Positions 8,137 to 16,546 of a DNA stretch of 64,000 bases are shown in pieces (within the stretch, counting starts at the first letter, position 1; every line of letters begins with the position of its first letter). The position numbers and the translations under genes are program-made. The notes under the pieces were generated by a model. The model was not told the origin of the DNA. It saw nothing but the letters and a program-made list of their open reading frames with translations, and searched no databases. Source of the DNA: GCA-2711565 sp963674935 (GTDB lineage Bacteria > Bacteroidota > Bacteroidia > Bacteroidales > GCA-2711565); the NCBI GenBank assembly GCA_963674935.2, contig CAXXWZ010000002.1:744001-808000 (forward strand), given 5' to 3'.

Positions 8137-9489
8137 TTATTTTGTATTGAATAAGTTAATGACATTTTTTGACATGGCTGCAACACCAGTAGTAAATGTC
8201 GGGTTAAAATCAGGGATAAAAGCCGAATTGTGTAAACCCGGAATTGGATTTCCGTTTTCTTTACATTCTTTGAAAAATTGAGGATTTACACTTCCTAACC
8301 AGAATAATGCAATTGGGATGTTTTCAGCAGTTCGGCCGTATTTTCCAAAATCTTCTCCAACCGTTGCCGGATTAACCTGATAAACATTTTCTGTTCCGAT
8401 GATTTGTTGCATCGACTTCACGCTGTTAAGCACTAATTCGGGATTATTTGCAACAGGTGGGGTAAATTCTTCTTTAATTTCAACAACAGGTAATAAGTTT
8501 TCGGGAACGCCTGCAGATAAGGCGATTCCTTTTGGAATTCGGTATAGTGCTTCACAGATTTTTTTATAAACTTCATCGGTAAAAAAACGTACGGTAAGTT
8601 GCATCTTCACTTCATCCGGAATAATATTATGTTTGCTCCCTGCATGGATAGATCCAACTGTAATTACTGCCGGATTAAATGGATTAATTTCGCGACTAAC
8701 CACAGTTTGTAATGCAAGGATGGTTCTTGCAGCAATTACTACCGGATCTATTGTTGTGTGCGGAAGCGCACCGTGGCCACCTATTCCTTTAATTGTTAAA
8801 TCTACCGAATTAACCCCAGCAAATATGGGACCGGGAAAATAGCCAATATCTCCTGCCGGCAAGTCGGCACTTACGTGATAAGCAAAGGCATAATCTGGTG
8901 TTGGAAATCTACTAAACAAGCCATCTTTAATCATGGCCATACTACCAATGCTTCCTTCCTCTGCAGGTTGGGCAATTGCGAGTATAGTTCCTGTCCATTC
9001 GTCTTTGAGCTTTACAAGTGTGGTAAGTGTTCCAAGCCAGGTACTCATGTGCATATCGTGTCCGCAGGCATGCATAACCGGCGATTCAATCCCTTCTGCA
9101 TTATTCATCATAACATTACTTGCATAGGGTAAACCTGTACTTTCTTTAATTGGCAATGCATCCATGTCGGTACGCAACATAATTACTTTTCCATTACCGT
9201 TTTTAAAAACACCAACTACTCCGTTTCCTCCAACGTCAGTTGTAACCTCAAAACCAATTTGTTTAAGTTGAGCTGCCATTTTTTTTGCGGTTTCAAATTC
9301 CATTAACGAAAGTTCAGGATTTTGGTGGAGATCGAGATAAAGCTTGTTTACGTTTTCAATTTGATTTTCAATGGCATTAAAGATTTTTTTATCAATGCTT
9401 GCAGCCTTTGATTGTGCCTGTAATAATAGATGACTTGTAAAAAGTAAAAATGTAAGTACTAACAGAATTTTTTTCATTTTCATGTTCAT
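8137..9489 (-). CDS. M20-family amidohydrolase, secreted
   Basis: Metal-dependent amidohydrolase of the M20D group (hippurate or N-acyl amino acid hydrolases). A signal peptide spans residues 1-26 (hydrophobic LLVLTFLLFTSHLLLQA), so it acts in the periplasm. HACGHDMH carries the metal ligands, PAEEG supplies the catalytic Glu region, and the C-terminal HNSAFIPDF is a further family block. The dimerisation lid domain lies about residues 220-340. Its 450 residues are normal for a secreted Bacteroidota member. Start at 9489; in-frame ATGs at 9483 and 9477 are also possible and do not change the signal peptide. It precedes ggt by 19 bases. The substrate is not deducible. Confidence 0.9.
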   Translation of the reverse strand: MNMKMKKILLVLTFLLFTSHLLLQAQSKAASIDKKIFNAIENQIENVNKLYLDLHQNPELSLMEFETAKKMAAQLKQIGFEVTTDVGGNGVVGVFKNGNGKVIMLRTDMDALPIKESTGLPYASNVMMNNAEGIESPVMHACGHDMHMSTWLGTLTTLVKLKDEWTGTILAIAQPAEEGSIGSMAMIKDGLFSRFPTPDYAFAYHVSADLPAGDIGYFPGPIFAGVNSVDLTIKGIGGHGALPHTTIDPVVIAARTILALQTVVSREINPFNPAVITVGSIHAGSKHNIIPDEVKMQLTVRFFTDEVYKKICEALYRIPKGIALSAGVPENLLPVVEIKEEFTPPVANNPELVLNSVKSMQQIIGTENVYQVNPATVGEDFGKYGRTAENIPIALFWLGSVNPQFFKECKENGNPIPGLHNSAFIPDFNPTFTTGVAAMSKNVINLFNTK

Positions 9490-9672
9490 TTGGTTATGTA
9501 AAGATACATATATGGAAATGCTAATATAAAAGTTTTTATTTCAATTATTGCCATGTCCATTAACAAATCGACAAGCAGAAATTTTCAGACGATAAATATT
9601 GAATCTGGGTGTTTGATTAAGATTAAAGCAAACGCATTTTTATTAATTTAGCAAATGCATAATATGGAATAA

Positions 9673-11619
9673 TTGATAAAACCTGCCACGATACAAGAGA
9701 TTTTTGAAACAGCTAAAATTGATGAAGTTGTTGGAGACTTTGTTTCCTTAAGAAAGCGTGGTATTAATCTCATAGGCTTATGTCCTTTTCATAATGAAAA
9801 AACACCTTCGTTTACGGTGTCTCCGGCCAAAGGAATTTATAAATGTTTTGGGTGTGGCAAAGGCGGGAATGCGGTTAATTTCATTATGGATCATGAACAT
9901 TACACCTACCCCGAAGCGTTAAAATTTCTTGCTCAAAAATACAATATTGAGATAGACGAAGAAGTGCAAACTCCTGAGCAAATTCAACAACAAAGTGCGC
10001 TGGAGGGCTTGTATCATGTTTCTGCATTTGCTCAAAAACACTTTTCAAAAATCCTGGTCGAAACAGAAGAAGGAAAAGCTATTGGGCTTTCTTATTTTAC
10101 CGAACGTGGATTTTCAGAAGAAACAATTGAGAAGTTTCAGTTGGGTTATTGCCTGGATAAATTTGACGACTTTTCAAAAATTGCCTTAAAAGAAGGATAC
10201 AAAAAGGAGCAATTGACAAAGTCGGGCTTGAGTATTGAAAAGGATCAAAATATATTTGATCGATTTAAGGGACGAGTCATCTTTCCAATTCATACTTTAA
10301 CAGGCAGGGTGATTGGTTTTGGAGGCCGAATTCTGAGTAGTGAAAAGAGTAAGGCCAAATATGTTAATTCGCCCGAATCGGATATTTATAATAAAAGTAA
10401 GGTCCTCTATGGTATTTATTATGCGCGAAATGCCATTTTAAAAAATGAGAGTTGTTTATTGGTTGAGGGTTATACAGATGTTATTTCATTACATCAGGTT
10501 GGAATAGAAAATGTCGTTTCATCATCCGGTACTTCACTTACTACTGATCAGATAAAACTCATAAAGAGATTCACGCCGAATATTACTATTTTGTACGATG
10601 GTGATGCAGCCGGCATCAAGGCGTCTTTCCGAGGAATTGACATGATTTTAGAGGCCGGAATGAATGTTAAAATTGTACTTTTCCCCGAAGGTGAAGACCC
10701 TGATTCTTATGCCAGAAGTCATGCACGTGATGAAGTGAAGGATTTTATTAAAAATAATGCCAATGATTTTATTTCATTTAAAACCAATTTATTGGTTAAG
10801 GAAGCTGACAAAGATCCTATAAAAAAAGCGACACTGATTAAGGAAATTGTTCAAACCATTGCCTTAATCCCTGATGGCATTTATCGATCAGTGTATGTGA
10901 AAGAGTGTAGCTCAATTATGGATATGGCCGAGCAAACTTTGGTGAACGAACTAAATAAATTGCTTCGCAAAAAATTTACCGATCAAAATAAACCTCAGTA
11001 TGTTGAAGAGCAACCGGAATTTGTACTTCCTGATATCAAAACAAAATCGCCGGATGATATTACAGAAACGCATAGCCATGAGCTTGAAATCATCCGCTTA
11101 TTATTAACTTATGCCGATCAGGAAATTATATTTGAAGATGTTGATCAAAATGGATTAAAAATTGAAGTTCCGATTAAGATAGCCGAATATGTGATCCATG
11201 ATTTACAATCAGATGAAATTAGTTTTCAGGACACTGTTTTGCAACAAATTTTTAATGAGTTTGATCAATCACTTGAAAATGGAAAAATATTAGGAAGTGA
11301 ATATTTCATTCAGCACAAAACACTTGAAATTTCAAAACTAGCTGTAGATTTAATGGCAACCCCTTATGAATTAAGTGACAATTGGCTGCGCAAGAAAATT
11401 CCTGTTAAACATGAAAGTGATAATTTAAGAAAACTAATTACCTCCTGTGTATTGTCTTTCAAAGCAAAAAAAATTGATCAGATGATTTTGGATAATCAAA
11501 AAGAATTAAATGAGATTACTGACCCGGAAGATTATATGTTGCTTCAGCAAAAACACATGAGCCTCAAAACCATTAGTATTGAAATTAATAAGCAGCTAAG
11601 TCGAATTATTACAAAATAA
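9673..11619 (+). CDS. dnaG: DNA primase
   Basis: Synthesises RNA primers for replication. The N-terminal zinc-binding domain CPFHNEKTPSF...KCFGCGKGGN occupies residues 37-66. The RNA polymerase core follows, with TOPRIM blocks EGYTDVISLHQVG and DGDAAG, and the C-terminal 200 residues form the helicase-binding region. The start is a TTG: MIKPATIQEIFETAKI matches the usual DnaG N-terminus, and the only upstream in-frame ATG (9664) is separated from it by a stop codon (ATG GAA TAA TTG). At 648 residues it is full length. Monocistronic by position; the next gene downstream is beyond a 0.6 kb gap. Confidence 0.97.
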   Translation: MIKPATIQEIFETAKIDEVVGDFVSLRKRGINLIGLCPFHNEKTPSFTVSPAKGIYKCFGCGKGGNAVNFIMDHEHYTYPEALKFLAQKYNIEIDEEVQTPEQIQQQSALEGLYHVSAFAQKHFSKILVETEEGKAIGLSYFTERGFSEETIEKFQLGYCLDKFDDFSKIALKEGYKKEQLTKSGLSIEKDQNIFDRFKGRVIFPIHTLTGRVIGFGGRILSSEKSKAKYVNSPESDIYNKSKVLYGIYYARNAILKNESCLLVEGYTDVISLHQVGIENVVSSSGTSLTTDQIKLIKRFTPNITILYDGDAAGIKASFRGIDMILEAGMNVKIVLFPEGEDPDSYARSHARDEVKDFIKNNANDFISFKTNLLVKEADKDPIKKATLIKEIVQTIALIPDGIYRSVYVKECSSIMDMAEQTLVNELNKLLRKKFTDQNKPQYVEEQPEFVLPDIKTKSPDDITETHSHELEIIRLLLTYADQEIIFEDVDQNGLKIEVPIKIAEYVIHDLQSDEISFQDTVLQQIFNEFDQSLENGKILGSEYFIQHKTLEISKLAVDLMATPYELSDNWLRKKIPVKHESDNLRKLITSCVLSFKAKKIDQMILDNQKELNEITDPEDYMLLQQKHMSLKTISIEINKQLSRIITK

Positions 11620-11731
11620 GCTATTAGATTCTAGATATCAGATACTAGAATTTTGACTTTCCCTAAATATGGTTGACCGTTTTTAAAAATACTAGTCTAA
11701 ATTCTAATATCTTGTATCTTTAAATCTTCTT

Positions 11732-11774
11732 AAAAACACAACGGGAACCTAATCTCGCCGAATAGATTCCCGTT
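11732..11774 (-). terminator. Intrinsic terminator of the orphan RNA
   Basis: AACGGGAA (11740-11747) pairs with TTCCCGTT (11767-11774). The stem continues inward through four more pairs, one mismatch and two pairs to a GGCGA loop. On the minus strand it is followed by GTGTTTTTA. This is the strongest hairpin in the gap and orients the unit on the minus strand. Confidence 0.7.
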
Positions 11775-12043
11775 CACTTGCCTTCTGCCGTAGCTTCCAG
11801 TTTGCGCCAAGTTACTGTTATTATGACTAGCCTTTTTTCGTTTCCCCCCGTAGGGTTTCACTTTTTGCTCGGTTTGGCATTACCTGTTTTTCAACAGCTT
11901 CCTCCTTCTCCCTTTCTTGAAACTTGCTTAATTTCGGAATTCTTTGCAGTTTCCCTTCTTTAAGTTCGAGCTTCTTTGGTTTTCCTCGCGGTCTGTCAAT
12001 TCACTCTTCGTTTCATGATAGGTCTTTTATCCCTCACTTGGTA
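11735..12043 (-). ncRNA. Candidate orphan non-coding RNA, about 310 nt
   Basis: A self-contained minus-strand unit in the 11620-12221 gap: consensus promoter (12078-12047), about 310 bases of transcript, and a strong terminator (11774-11732). It is visibly richer in G+C (about 43 percent by hand count) than the flanks and very purine-rich on the transcribed strand. All three minus-strand frames contain stops. The longest open stretch is about 55 codons (lysine- and glutamate-rich, with no early ATG), and the only early ATG opens a six-codon frame. A hairpin closed by a GAAA tetraloop (CTGTT GAAA AACAG) is visible. No RNase P, tmRNA, SRP or 6S signature was found. The 11620-11731 part of the gap shows nothing. 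Confidence 0.5.
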
Positions 12044-12046
12044 TCT

Positions 12047-12078
12047 CAAATATACAATTCAGACGAAAGGGATTTCAA
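12047..12078 (-). promoter_or_regulatory. Promoter of the orphan RNA
   Basis: On the minus strand TTG (12078-12076) is followed after 21 bases by TATATTTG (12054-12047). Both boxes and the spacing match the Bacteroidota consensus. Predicted transcription start is near 12043. Confidence 0.6.
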
Positions 12079-12191
12079 GTTTTTTGATCTTATGTTATTC
12101 ACAATTAGTTCACAAGGGTTATTAACAATTGTTAATAAGGATAATGGTTAATTTTTCTTAAATTGGATCGGATTTATTATTTTTCTGCTAC

Positions 12192-12200
12192 TATCTTTGC
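12192..12200 (+). promoter_or_regulatory. -7 promoter element of the cyclase-like gene
   Basis: TATCTTTGC matches TAnnTTTG and lies 21 bases before the ATG at 12222. Confidence 0.5.
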
Positions 12201-12221
12201 AATCAAAATAAATGCTTAACT

Positions 12222-13151
12222 ATGGCTACAAAAATTAAGGAGCTCGAATTTCAACATCTTTTGGATTTATTCAATGAATACGATTCCGAATCAGTTTATG
12301 AAGAGGTAAATATATTACCAAATAGTGATGATTTAAGATCGAAAGTTGAAAAATATGTTGATACCAAATCGATTAATAAACGTTCTGTTTTTGGGATTGA
12401 TATCTACCGATACGGATTATACAATCATTTAGAGCAAACACTTATTCCTTCTGTATTTAAAATTTTGTTTAATAAAGCAATTAAGCTTTGCCTTGAGAAT
12501 AACCAATTTGTTTTTCAGAATTATAAAAAAGAACATATTGAGAATGCATTTATCAGTACTGGTGATGGTGGTTTTATCATTTTTGATACTCCTTTACACT
12601 CACTGTTTTTTGCTATTAATTTTGAGATGATGGTTCGTGCATTTAATTCGTATCATTTATACCCAAAACTTCGCGATATCACCGGTAGTATTAGTTTGAG
12701 ATATGCCATTACGACAGATACGGTGCACTCTTTTGATAAAAATTATTACGGAACAGCCATCATTAATAATTCACGCATACTTGAAAAAGATTCACTTAAT
12801 CGTTGTTTAATCGATCAGGATACCTACAATTGGTTTTTAATAAATATTGATGGAATTGAAAACCTTCAGGTACTCACTATTCGTGAAATAGCGAATATTT
12901 ATGAGTTTGCAGATTATGACCGGAATTTTTTAAAAGGTGAAAATGAAATAATGAATACGCGGGTAAGTAGGTACTCAGGAATCATAAATTCAGATATTTC
13001 TAAAATTGGACAGATTAAGTCGAAGGAAATGAATTTGAATATTTATAACCTGCACATTCAGGTAACCATGAAAGCTTCTTCATCAACAAAAAGCAAGTTA
13101 AAGAGAACCATTACCATTAGTGTGGGAAATTTAAATACTTCCGGAATTTAA
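12222..13151 (+). CDS. Putative class III nucleotide cyclase-domain protein
   Basis: Soluble 309-residue protein with no signal peptide or membrane segment. Residues 55-200 resemble a class III nucleotidyl cyclase catalytic domain. VFGIDIYRYG holds a candidate metal Asp (D60), STGDGGFIIF a second (D115), and NNSRILEKD (182-190) corresponds to the cyclase N-x-A-x-R segment with R185, one residue shorter than the canonical spacing. N- and C-terminal extensions (1-50 and 210-309) match nothing I recognise. If active it would make a cyclic nucleotide; the base specificity cannot be read. It has its own promoter and is followed after 40 bases by a small membrane protein. No cyclic-nucleotide receptor is adjacent. 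The cyclase assignment is by motif only. Confidence 0.5.
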   Translation: MATKIKELEFQHLLDLFNEYDSESVYEEVNILPNSDDLRSKVEKYVDTKSINKRSVFGIDIYRYGLYNHLEQTLIPSVFKILFNKAIKLCLENNQFVFQNYKKEHIENAFISTGDGGFIIFDTPLHSLFFAINFEMMVRAFNSYHLYPKLRDITGSISLRYAITTDTVHSFDKNYYGTAIINNSRILEKDSLNRCLIDQDTYNWFLINIDGIENLQVLTIREIANIYEFADYDRNFLKGENEIMNTRVSRYSGIINSDISKIGQIKSKEMNLNIYNLHIQVTMKASSSTKSKLKRTITISVGNLNTSGI

Positions 13152-13191
13152 GATTAATGTTTATATTTGAGTTACACCAAATAAAAATATT

Positions 13192-13401
13192 ATGAAAAAG
13201 AACATAGGACTAATCGATAAAATTGTCAGAATTTTAATAGCAATTGCTATTGCTTATGCAATTTATGCCAAGCTGATTGTTGGCATATTGGCTATTGTTT
13301 TGGCTGTATTCGGAATCATTTTAATTGTCACTTCAATATTTGGATTTTGCGGACTTTACGCACTTTTCGGAATTAAAACCTGTCCGACAAAGTCAAAATA
13401 A
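13192..13401 (+). CDS. DUF2892 (YgaP-type) small membrane protein
   Basis: 69-residue protein that is almost entirely hydrophobic, with two closely spaced membrane segments (about residues 12-28 and 30-50). The layout, MKKNIGLIDKIVRILIAIA followed by GFCGLYALFGIKTCP, is typical of the DUF2892 inner-membrane family, which often ends in C-P-x-K. Two cysteines (in GFCG and KTCP) may be functional. It lies 40 bases after the cyclase-like gene on the same strand, so co-transcription is possible. Function is unknown. Confidence 0.75.
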   Translation: MKKNIGLIDKIVRILIAIAIAYAIYAKLIVGILAIVLAVFGIILIVTSIFGFCGLYALFGIKTCPTKSK

Positions 13402-13471
13402 CAATTAGTTTTTTTTGAAATTTAACTTTTTATAGATCTGATGATATCTGTAAGGTGTGTAAAAAGCTATT

Positions 13472-14644
13472 CTATTTAATTTTAGTAACAACCAATTTCC
13501 CCATTTTTCGTAGCTTATCGATCAGGAGACAAGTAATTTTTTCACGAGCTAAAATATGCTGTTGTTTGAAAGCAATGTGTCCAATTCCTTTGTTTTGTGA
13601 GCTCCCGATCCAAAAATTAATTTTATCGGCAATATTTAAAAAATCAACCAATTCGTAAACTCCACTTTTATTCGGCAGATTGCTTAAATCTTCATCAATG
13701 ATGTTATAAACCTGGTTTAAGGTAACGGCACCTTCTGTTACACAGTTAATACCTTGAATGCAATATTCAGGAGGGGTAATGGCATTTCCGGTGTTTTCTT
13801 TAATGGTGAGGGCTTTTCCTAGAACCCTTGAGACCACTTTTGCTGTAGTACCTCCACAAACAATTTTTATTCCCTCCGAATTTAAAAATTCAGTAACAAA
13901 CTCTTCATCCTTTGAGGGGTCAGCTGGAGGGCCGCTTAAAATACTTACACTGATTCCAATCCTGCATTTTGCTAATGCCACACTACAATCATCCCCCTTG
14001 CTTCTACCCCAATAATTACGGGCTTCTTCATGAACCAATTCAGGAATATCATTTACTTCAGCTTTCTTATTTAATAGTTTATCAGTGATAAAATTAGAAA
14101 CCCCTTTAATTTCCCATCCATTGACCAGACCCTGACCGAGTCCTGCCTGCGTAATTCCATCGCTTACCAATAAAATGCCTTCTCCATTTTTAAGTAAACA
14201 GTGGCTTTCCGAAATAATGGCTTTTTCTATGGTTGAAATTTTTGATTTGAGGACGCTTCCAGAATAATCATTAATCAGTATAGGAGGCGGGCATTCGTAT
14301 GATAAAATGCTAGCTTCGCCATTTCTGAGAATTCTGGCGATACTAAAAACAGCAAAGGGGTCATCGGTTCCCCAGGCATGATTCATGGTTTTAACCATGC
14401 TTGAGAAAATGTGTTTTAAGGAAGCACCATTTCTCATAAGTTCTAAGCCCCGACCTACACACATATTTGCGGCTATATTCGCCTTGATACCAGATCCCAA
14501 TCCATCACTCAAAATCATGGTGGTAGAAATGTCATCGCGCTCATAACCAATTACATCTCCGCATGGGTTTCCGGCAATTTTTGAGCTTTGTTTTGTTGAT
14601 ATGTCGACGTGCAGGTAACTCATGGTTTTAATTGTCTTCTTCAA
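13472..14644 (-). CDS. SpoIIE/PP2C-type serine phosphatase of the hydrogenase locus
   Basis: Cytoplasmic PPM-type phosphatase. Metal-binding blocks are NPCGDVIGY (D30), ILSDGLGSGIKA (D47), LLVSDGITQAG (about residue 160) and KGDDCSVALAK (about 218). Residues 225-390 form an extra domain with KIVCGGTTAKVVSRVLGK. The same two-part architecture is familiar beside clostridial and Bacteroidota hydrogenases. No membrane segment or sensor domain of its own is present, so the input probably comes from the neighbouring sensory hydrogenase-like protein, whose 3' end it overlaps by 17 bases. An alternative start (MSYLHVDIS, 14623) would remove the overlap. The substrate protein is unknown; no anti-sigma or STAS partner is in the window. 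Confidence 0.82.
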   Translation of the reverse strand: MKKTIKTMSYLHVDISTKQSSKIAGNPCGDVIGYERDDISTTMILSDGLGSGIKANIAANMCVGRGLELMRNGASLKHIFSSMVKTMNHAWGTDDPFAVFSIARILRNGEASILSYECPPPILINDYSGSVLKSKISTIEKAIISESHCLLKNGEGILLVSDGITQAGLGQGLVNGWEIKGVSNFITDKLLNKKAEVNDIPELVHEEARNYWGRSKGDDCSVALAKCRIGISVSILSGPPADPSKDEEFVTEFLNSEGIKIVCGGTTAKVVSRVLGKALTIKENTGNAITPPEYCIQGINCVTEGAVTLNQVYNIIDEDLSNLPNKSGVYELVDFLNIADKINFWIGSSQNKGIGHIAFKQQHILAREKITCLLIDKLRKMGKLVVTKIK

Positions 14645-16361
14645 TTACATCGATGAGTTTTTTCATCAGCATTTCGCCTTTGGCAGAATTTTCACCCAAA
14701 AACTTGGCAATTTGTTGGGCCATTGAAATTTGATGTTCCATCAATTCCTGAGCCTGAACAACAGTTTCTTGCTTTATTTTGTTTAATTTGAATTCGTTTA
14801 GATGAACATTGGTAATATCCACAAATACCCCCACAAAATGTTTTTCTTCGGGGAGGGCATAATGAATTTGATGACAAACCAAGTTATATGAATTATATCG
14901 AACCACTTTTTTAATGACCTCCTCAGGCTTGGCAATTAATTTCTCGAAAGGATCTTGATCAATTAAATAAGAAATAGGCTTACCTGCAATTGCATCCGAG
15001 CAACTGAACATCTTTTTAAATGATGGATTAATGCTGATAATTTGTAGCTTTTCATCCAAAATAACGATGCCGTTAGGTGCGGTATTAACGATGGTGTCAT
15101 TTTTTTGTTCAGCCAGTCTTCGCATATAAGGCATACACATTTCAGCTTCAGCAATTCCTTCTATGACTGCTTTGGCGTTTTCACGACAATTTTCATATCC
15201 ACAAGCTCCGCAATTCAGCTGATTCTCGGGATTTGACTTGCCACTTATTTCAAATATTTTTTGAATGTCTTCCTCCTTAAATTCTTTGACTGACTCTATG
15301 GATTGATATTTAAAGTGTGTGTCAATATCTGGTATTTCTTCAGATGTTGATTTATTTGGCTTTTTAGTCCCAAACTCAATCACATTTCTTCGACGTTCAT
15401 AAATGTTTTTATTCTTAATAATTACAGGACCATTTATGCAGCCTGATTTACAGAATAATGGCTCAATAACCATTCTTTCACTCGAAGAATTCATGTTTTC
15501 TAATAGTTCTTTGATTTCCTTAAAACCACTAACAGCAATAATATCTTGTGATAACATATCGGTTGAAAGATTGGCTGTTTTTAACAAGCCTCCTTCTAGA
15601 GGAAACAAACGAGCGTTTTCTATCGGATCTCTGTCAAAACTGCTTTCTTCGCATTCACCCAAATTTATATGATTGAGTTTTAAAAGTTGATCGAATTCTT
15701 CAAAACTTAAAACCGCATCAATAAAGGGTCGATTTTCTGATCTGTTAGCTTCAAGTTTTTTAGCGGTACAAGGCCCGATAAAAACCACTTTTACTTCTCT
15801 TCCCCATTTTTGTTTCAGCATTTTTGCGTGTGCCATCATCGGAGAGTTTACCTCTAAAATATTCGAGATTCTTTCGGGAACATATTTTTCGATGTATTCA
15901 ACAACTGCCGAGCAAGAAGAACTGATGTGTGATTTATTGGGGTTTTCTTTAATCTTTTTTAAACTCTCTTGTGCCACATAATAAGCCCCAATGGCAGTTT
16001 CTTCAATAATGCTAAAACCAAGTTCGCGCAAAGCAGATGGGATTCTTTTTTGTTCCCACTCATCATAAATACTCACAAAAGATGGTGCCAGGGAGATGGC
16101 AACTTCAATATTTTGGTTTAAGTAATTGGTGACTTTTTCAACATCTGAACGGTATTGTTTGGCTCCTTGAGGACATTCATTCACGCAAATACCACAAGCA
16201 ATACATTTTTCAATTATTACATTTGCTTGTCCATCTTTAATTTTAATGGCATTAACCGGACAAACTCTTACGCAACGATAACAATCGCGGCACTTCGCAG
16301 GATTGGTATATACCACCTGACTCTTGATTGTAGTCTTCATTTTTACCTCCGTCTTCATCAT
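14628..16361 (-). CDS. Sensory-type [FeFe]-hydrogenase-like protein with PAS domain
   Basis: Order of domains: two [4Fe-4S] ferredoxin motifs (CRDCYRCVRVCP from about residue 24, CIACGICVNECP from about 53); a hydrogenase-like H-cluster domain (about 80-350); a CGACGYENC Fe-S domain (about 385-420); a PAS domain (about 430-520); and a helical tail. Against the catalytic HydA in this locus, L1 reads SSSCSAVV where HydA has TSCCPSW: the cluster-ligand Cys is kept and the proton-relay Cys is Ser. L2 keeps PCTAKK and L3 keeps CxxGC. This pattern fits non-bifurcating sensory hydrogenases that detect H2 or redox state. It is followed by, and overlaps, the phosphatase gene, its likely output. Start 16361; 16340 is also possible. 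Confidence 0.83.
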   Translation of the reverse strand: MMKTEVKMKTTIKSQVVYTNPAKCRDCYRCVRVCPVNAIKIKDGQANVIIEKCIACGICVNECPQGAKQYRSDVEKVTNYLNQNIEVAISLAPSFVSIYDEWEQKRIPSALRELGFSIIEETAIGAYYVAQESLKKIKENPNKSHISSSCSAVVEYIEKYVPERISNILEVNSPMMAHAKMLKQKWGREVKVVFIGPCTAKKLEANRSENRPFIDAVLSFEEFDQLLKLNHINLGECEESSFDRDPIENARLFPLEGGLLKTANLSTDMLSQDIIAVSGFKEIKELLENMNSSSERMVIEPLFCKSGCINGPVIIKNKNIYERRRNVIEFGTKKPNKSTSEEIPDIDTHFKYQSIESVKEFKEEDIQKIFEISGKSNPENQLNCGACGYENCRENAKAVIEGIAEAEMCMPYMRRLAEQKNDTIVNTAPNGIVILDEKLQIISINPSFKKMFSCSDAIAGKPISYLIDQDPFEKLIAKPEEVIKKVVRYNSYNLVCHQIHYALPEEKHFVGVFVDITNVHLNEFKLNKIKQETVVQAQELMEHQISMAQQIAKFLGENSAKGEMLMKKLIDVIEEDN

Positions 16362-16396
16362 TTATCTCTTAAAATGATTCCCTTTTATTTTCAAAA

Positions 16397-16405
16397 GCAA
16401 AATTA
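16397..16405 (-). promoter_or_regulatory. -7 promoter element of the sensory hydrogenase unit
   Basis: Minus strand TAATTTTGC matches TAnnTTTG, about 36 bases before the start codon at 16361. With the terminator after hydA it makes the sensor/phosphatase pair a separate transcription unit. Confidence 0.45.
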
Positions 16406-16474
16406 GTTAATCTATTTGAAAATGATGTATGTAGATTGATATATGTTATTTAAAAATATACGGTCTAAACAGTG

Positions 16475-16514
16475 AAAAAAAGCGTGGGAATTCTCAAATT
16501 ATGAAAATTCCCAA
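16475..16514 (-). terminator. Intrinsic terminator after hydA
   Basis: On the minus strand a stem built on GGGAATT / AATTCCC (16484-16514) is followed by a run of seven T (16481-16475). It lies 33 bases after the hydA stop codon. Confidence 0.75.
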
Positions 16515-16546
16515 CATCCTTACAGGTATAATAATGCATCGAACAA

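Noticed and set aside
11735..12043. RNase P RNA, tmRNA, SRP RNA or group II intron as identity of the orphan RNA
   Set aside because: The conserved GAGGAAAGTCC, tmRNA termini, SRP GGAA/GCAGCC and intron domain V patterns are all absent.
11778..12151. Plus-strand ORFs of 61 and 75 codons in the dnaG/cyclase gap
   Set aside because: They lie opposite the minus-strand RNA unit, have pyrimidine-rich composition with no protein-like pattern, and no promoter on that strand.
12222..13401. A Pycsar defence system
   Set aside because: The cyclase motif match is partial and the neighbour is a DUF2892 protein, not a TIR or known transmembrane effector; kept only as a possibility in the findings.
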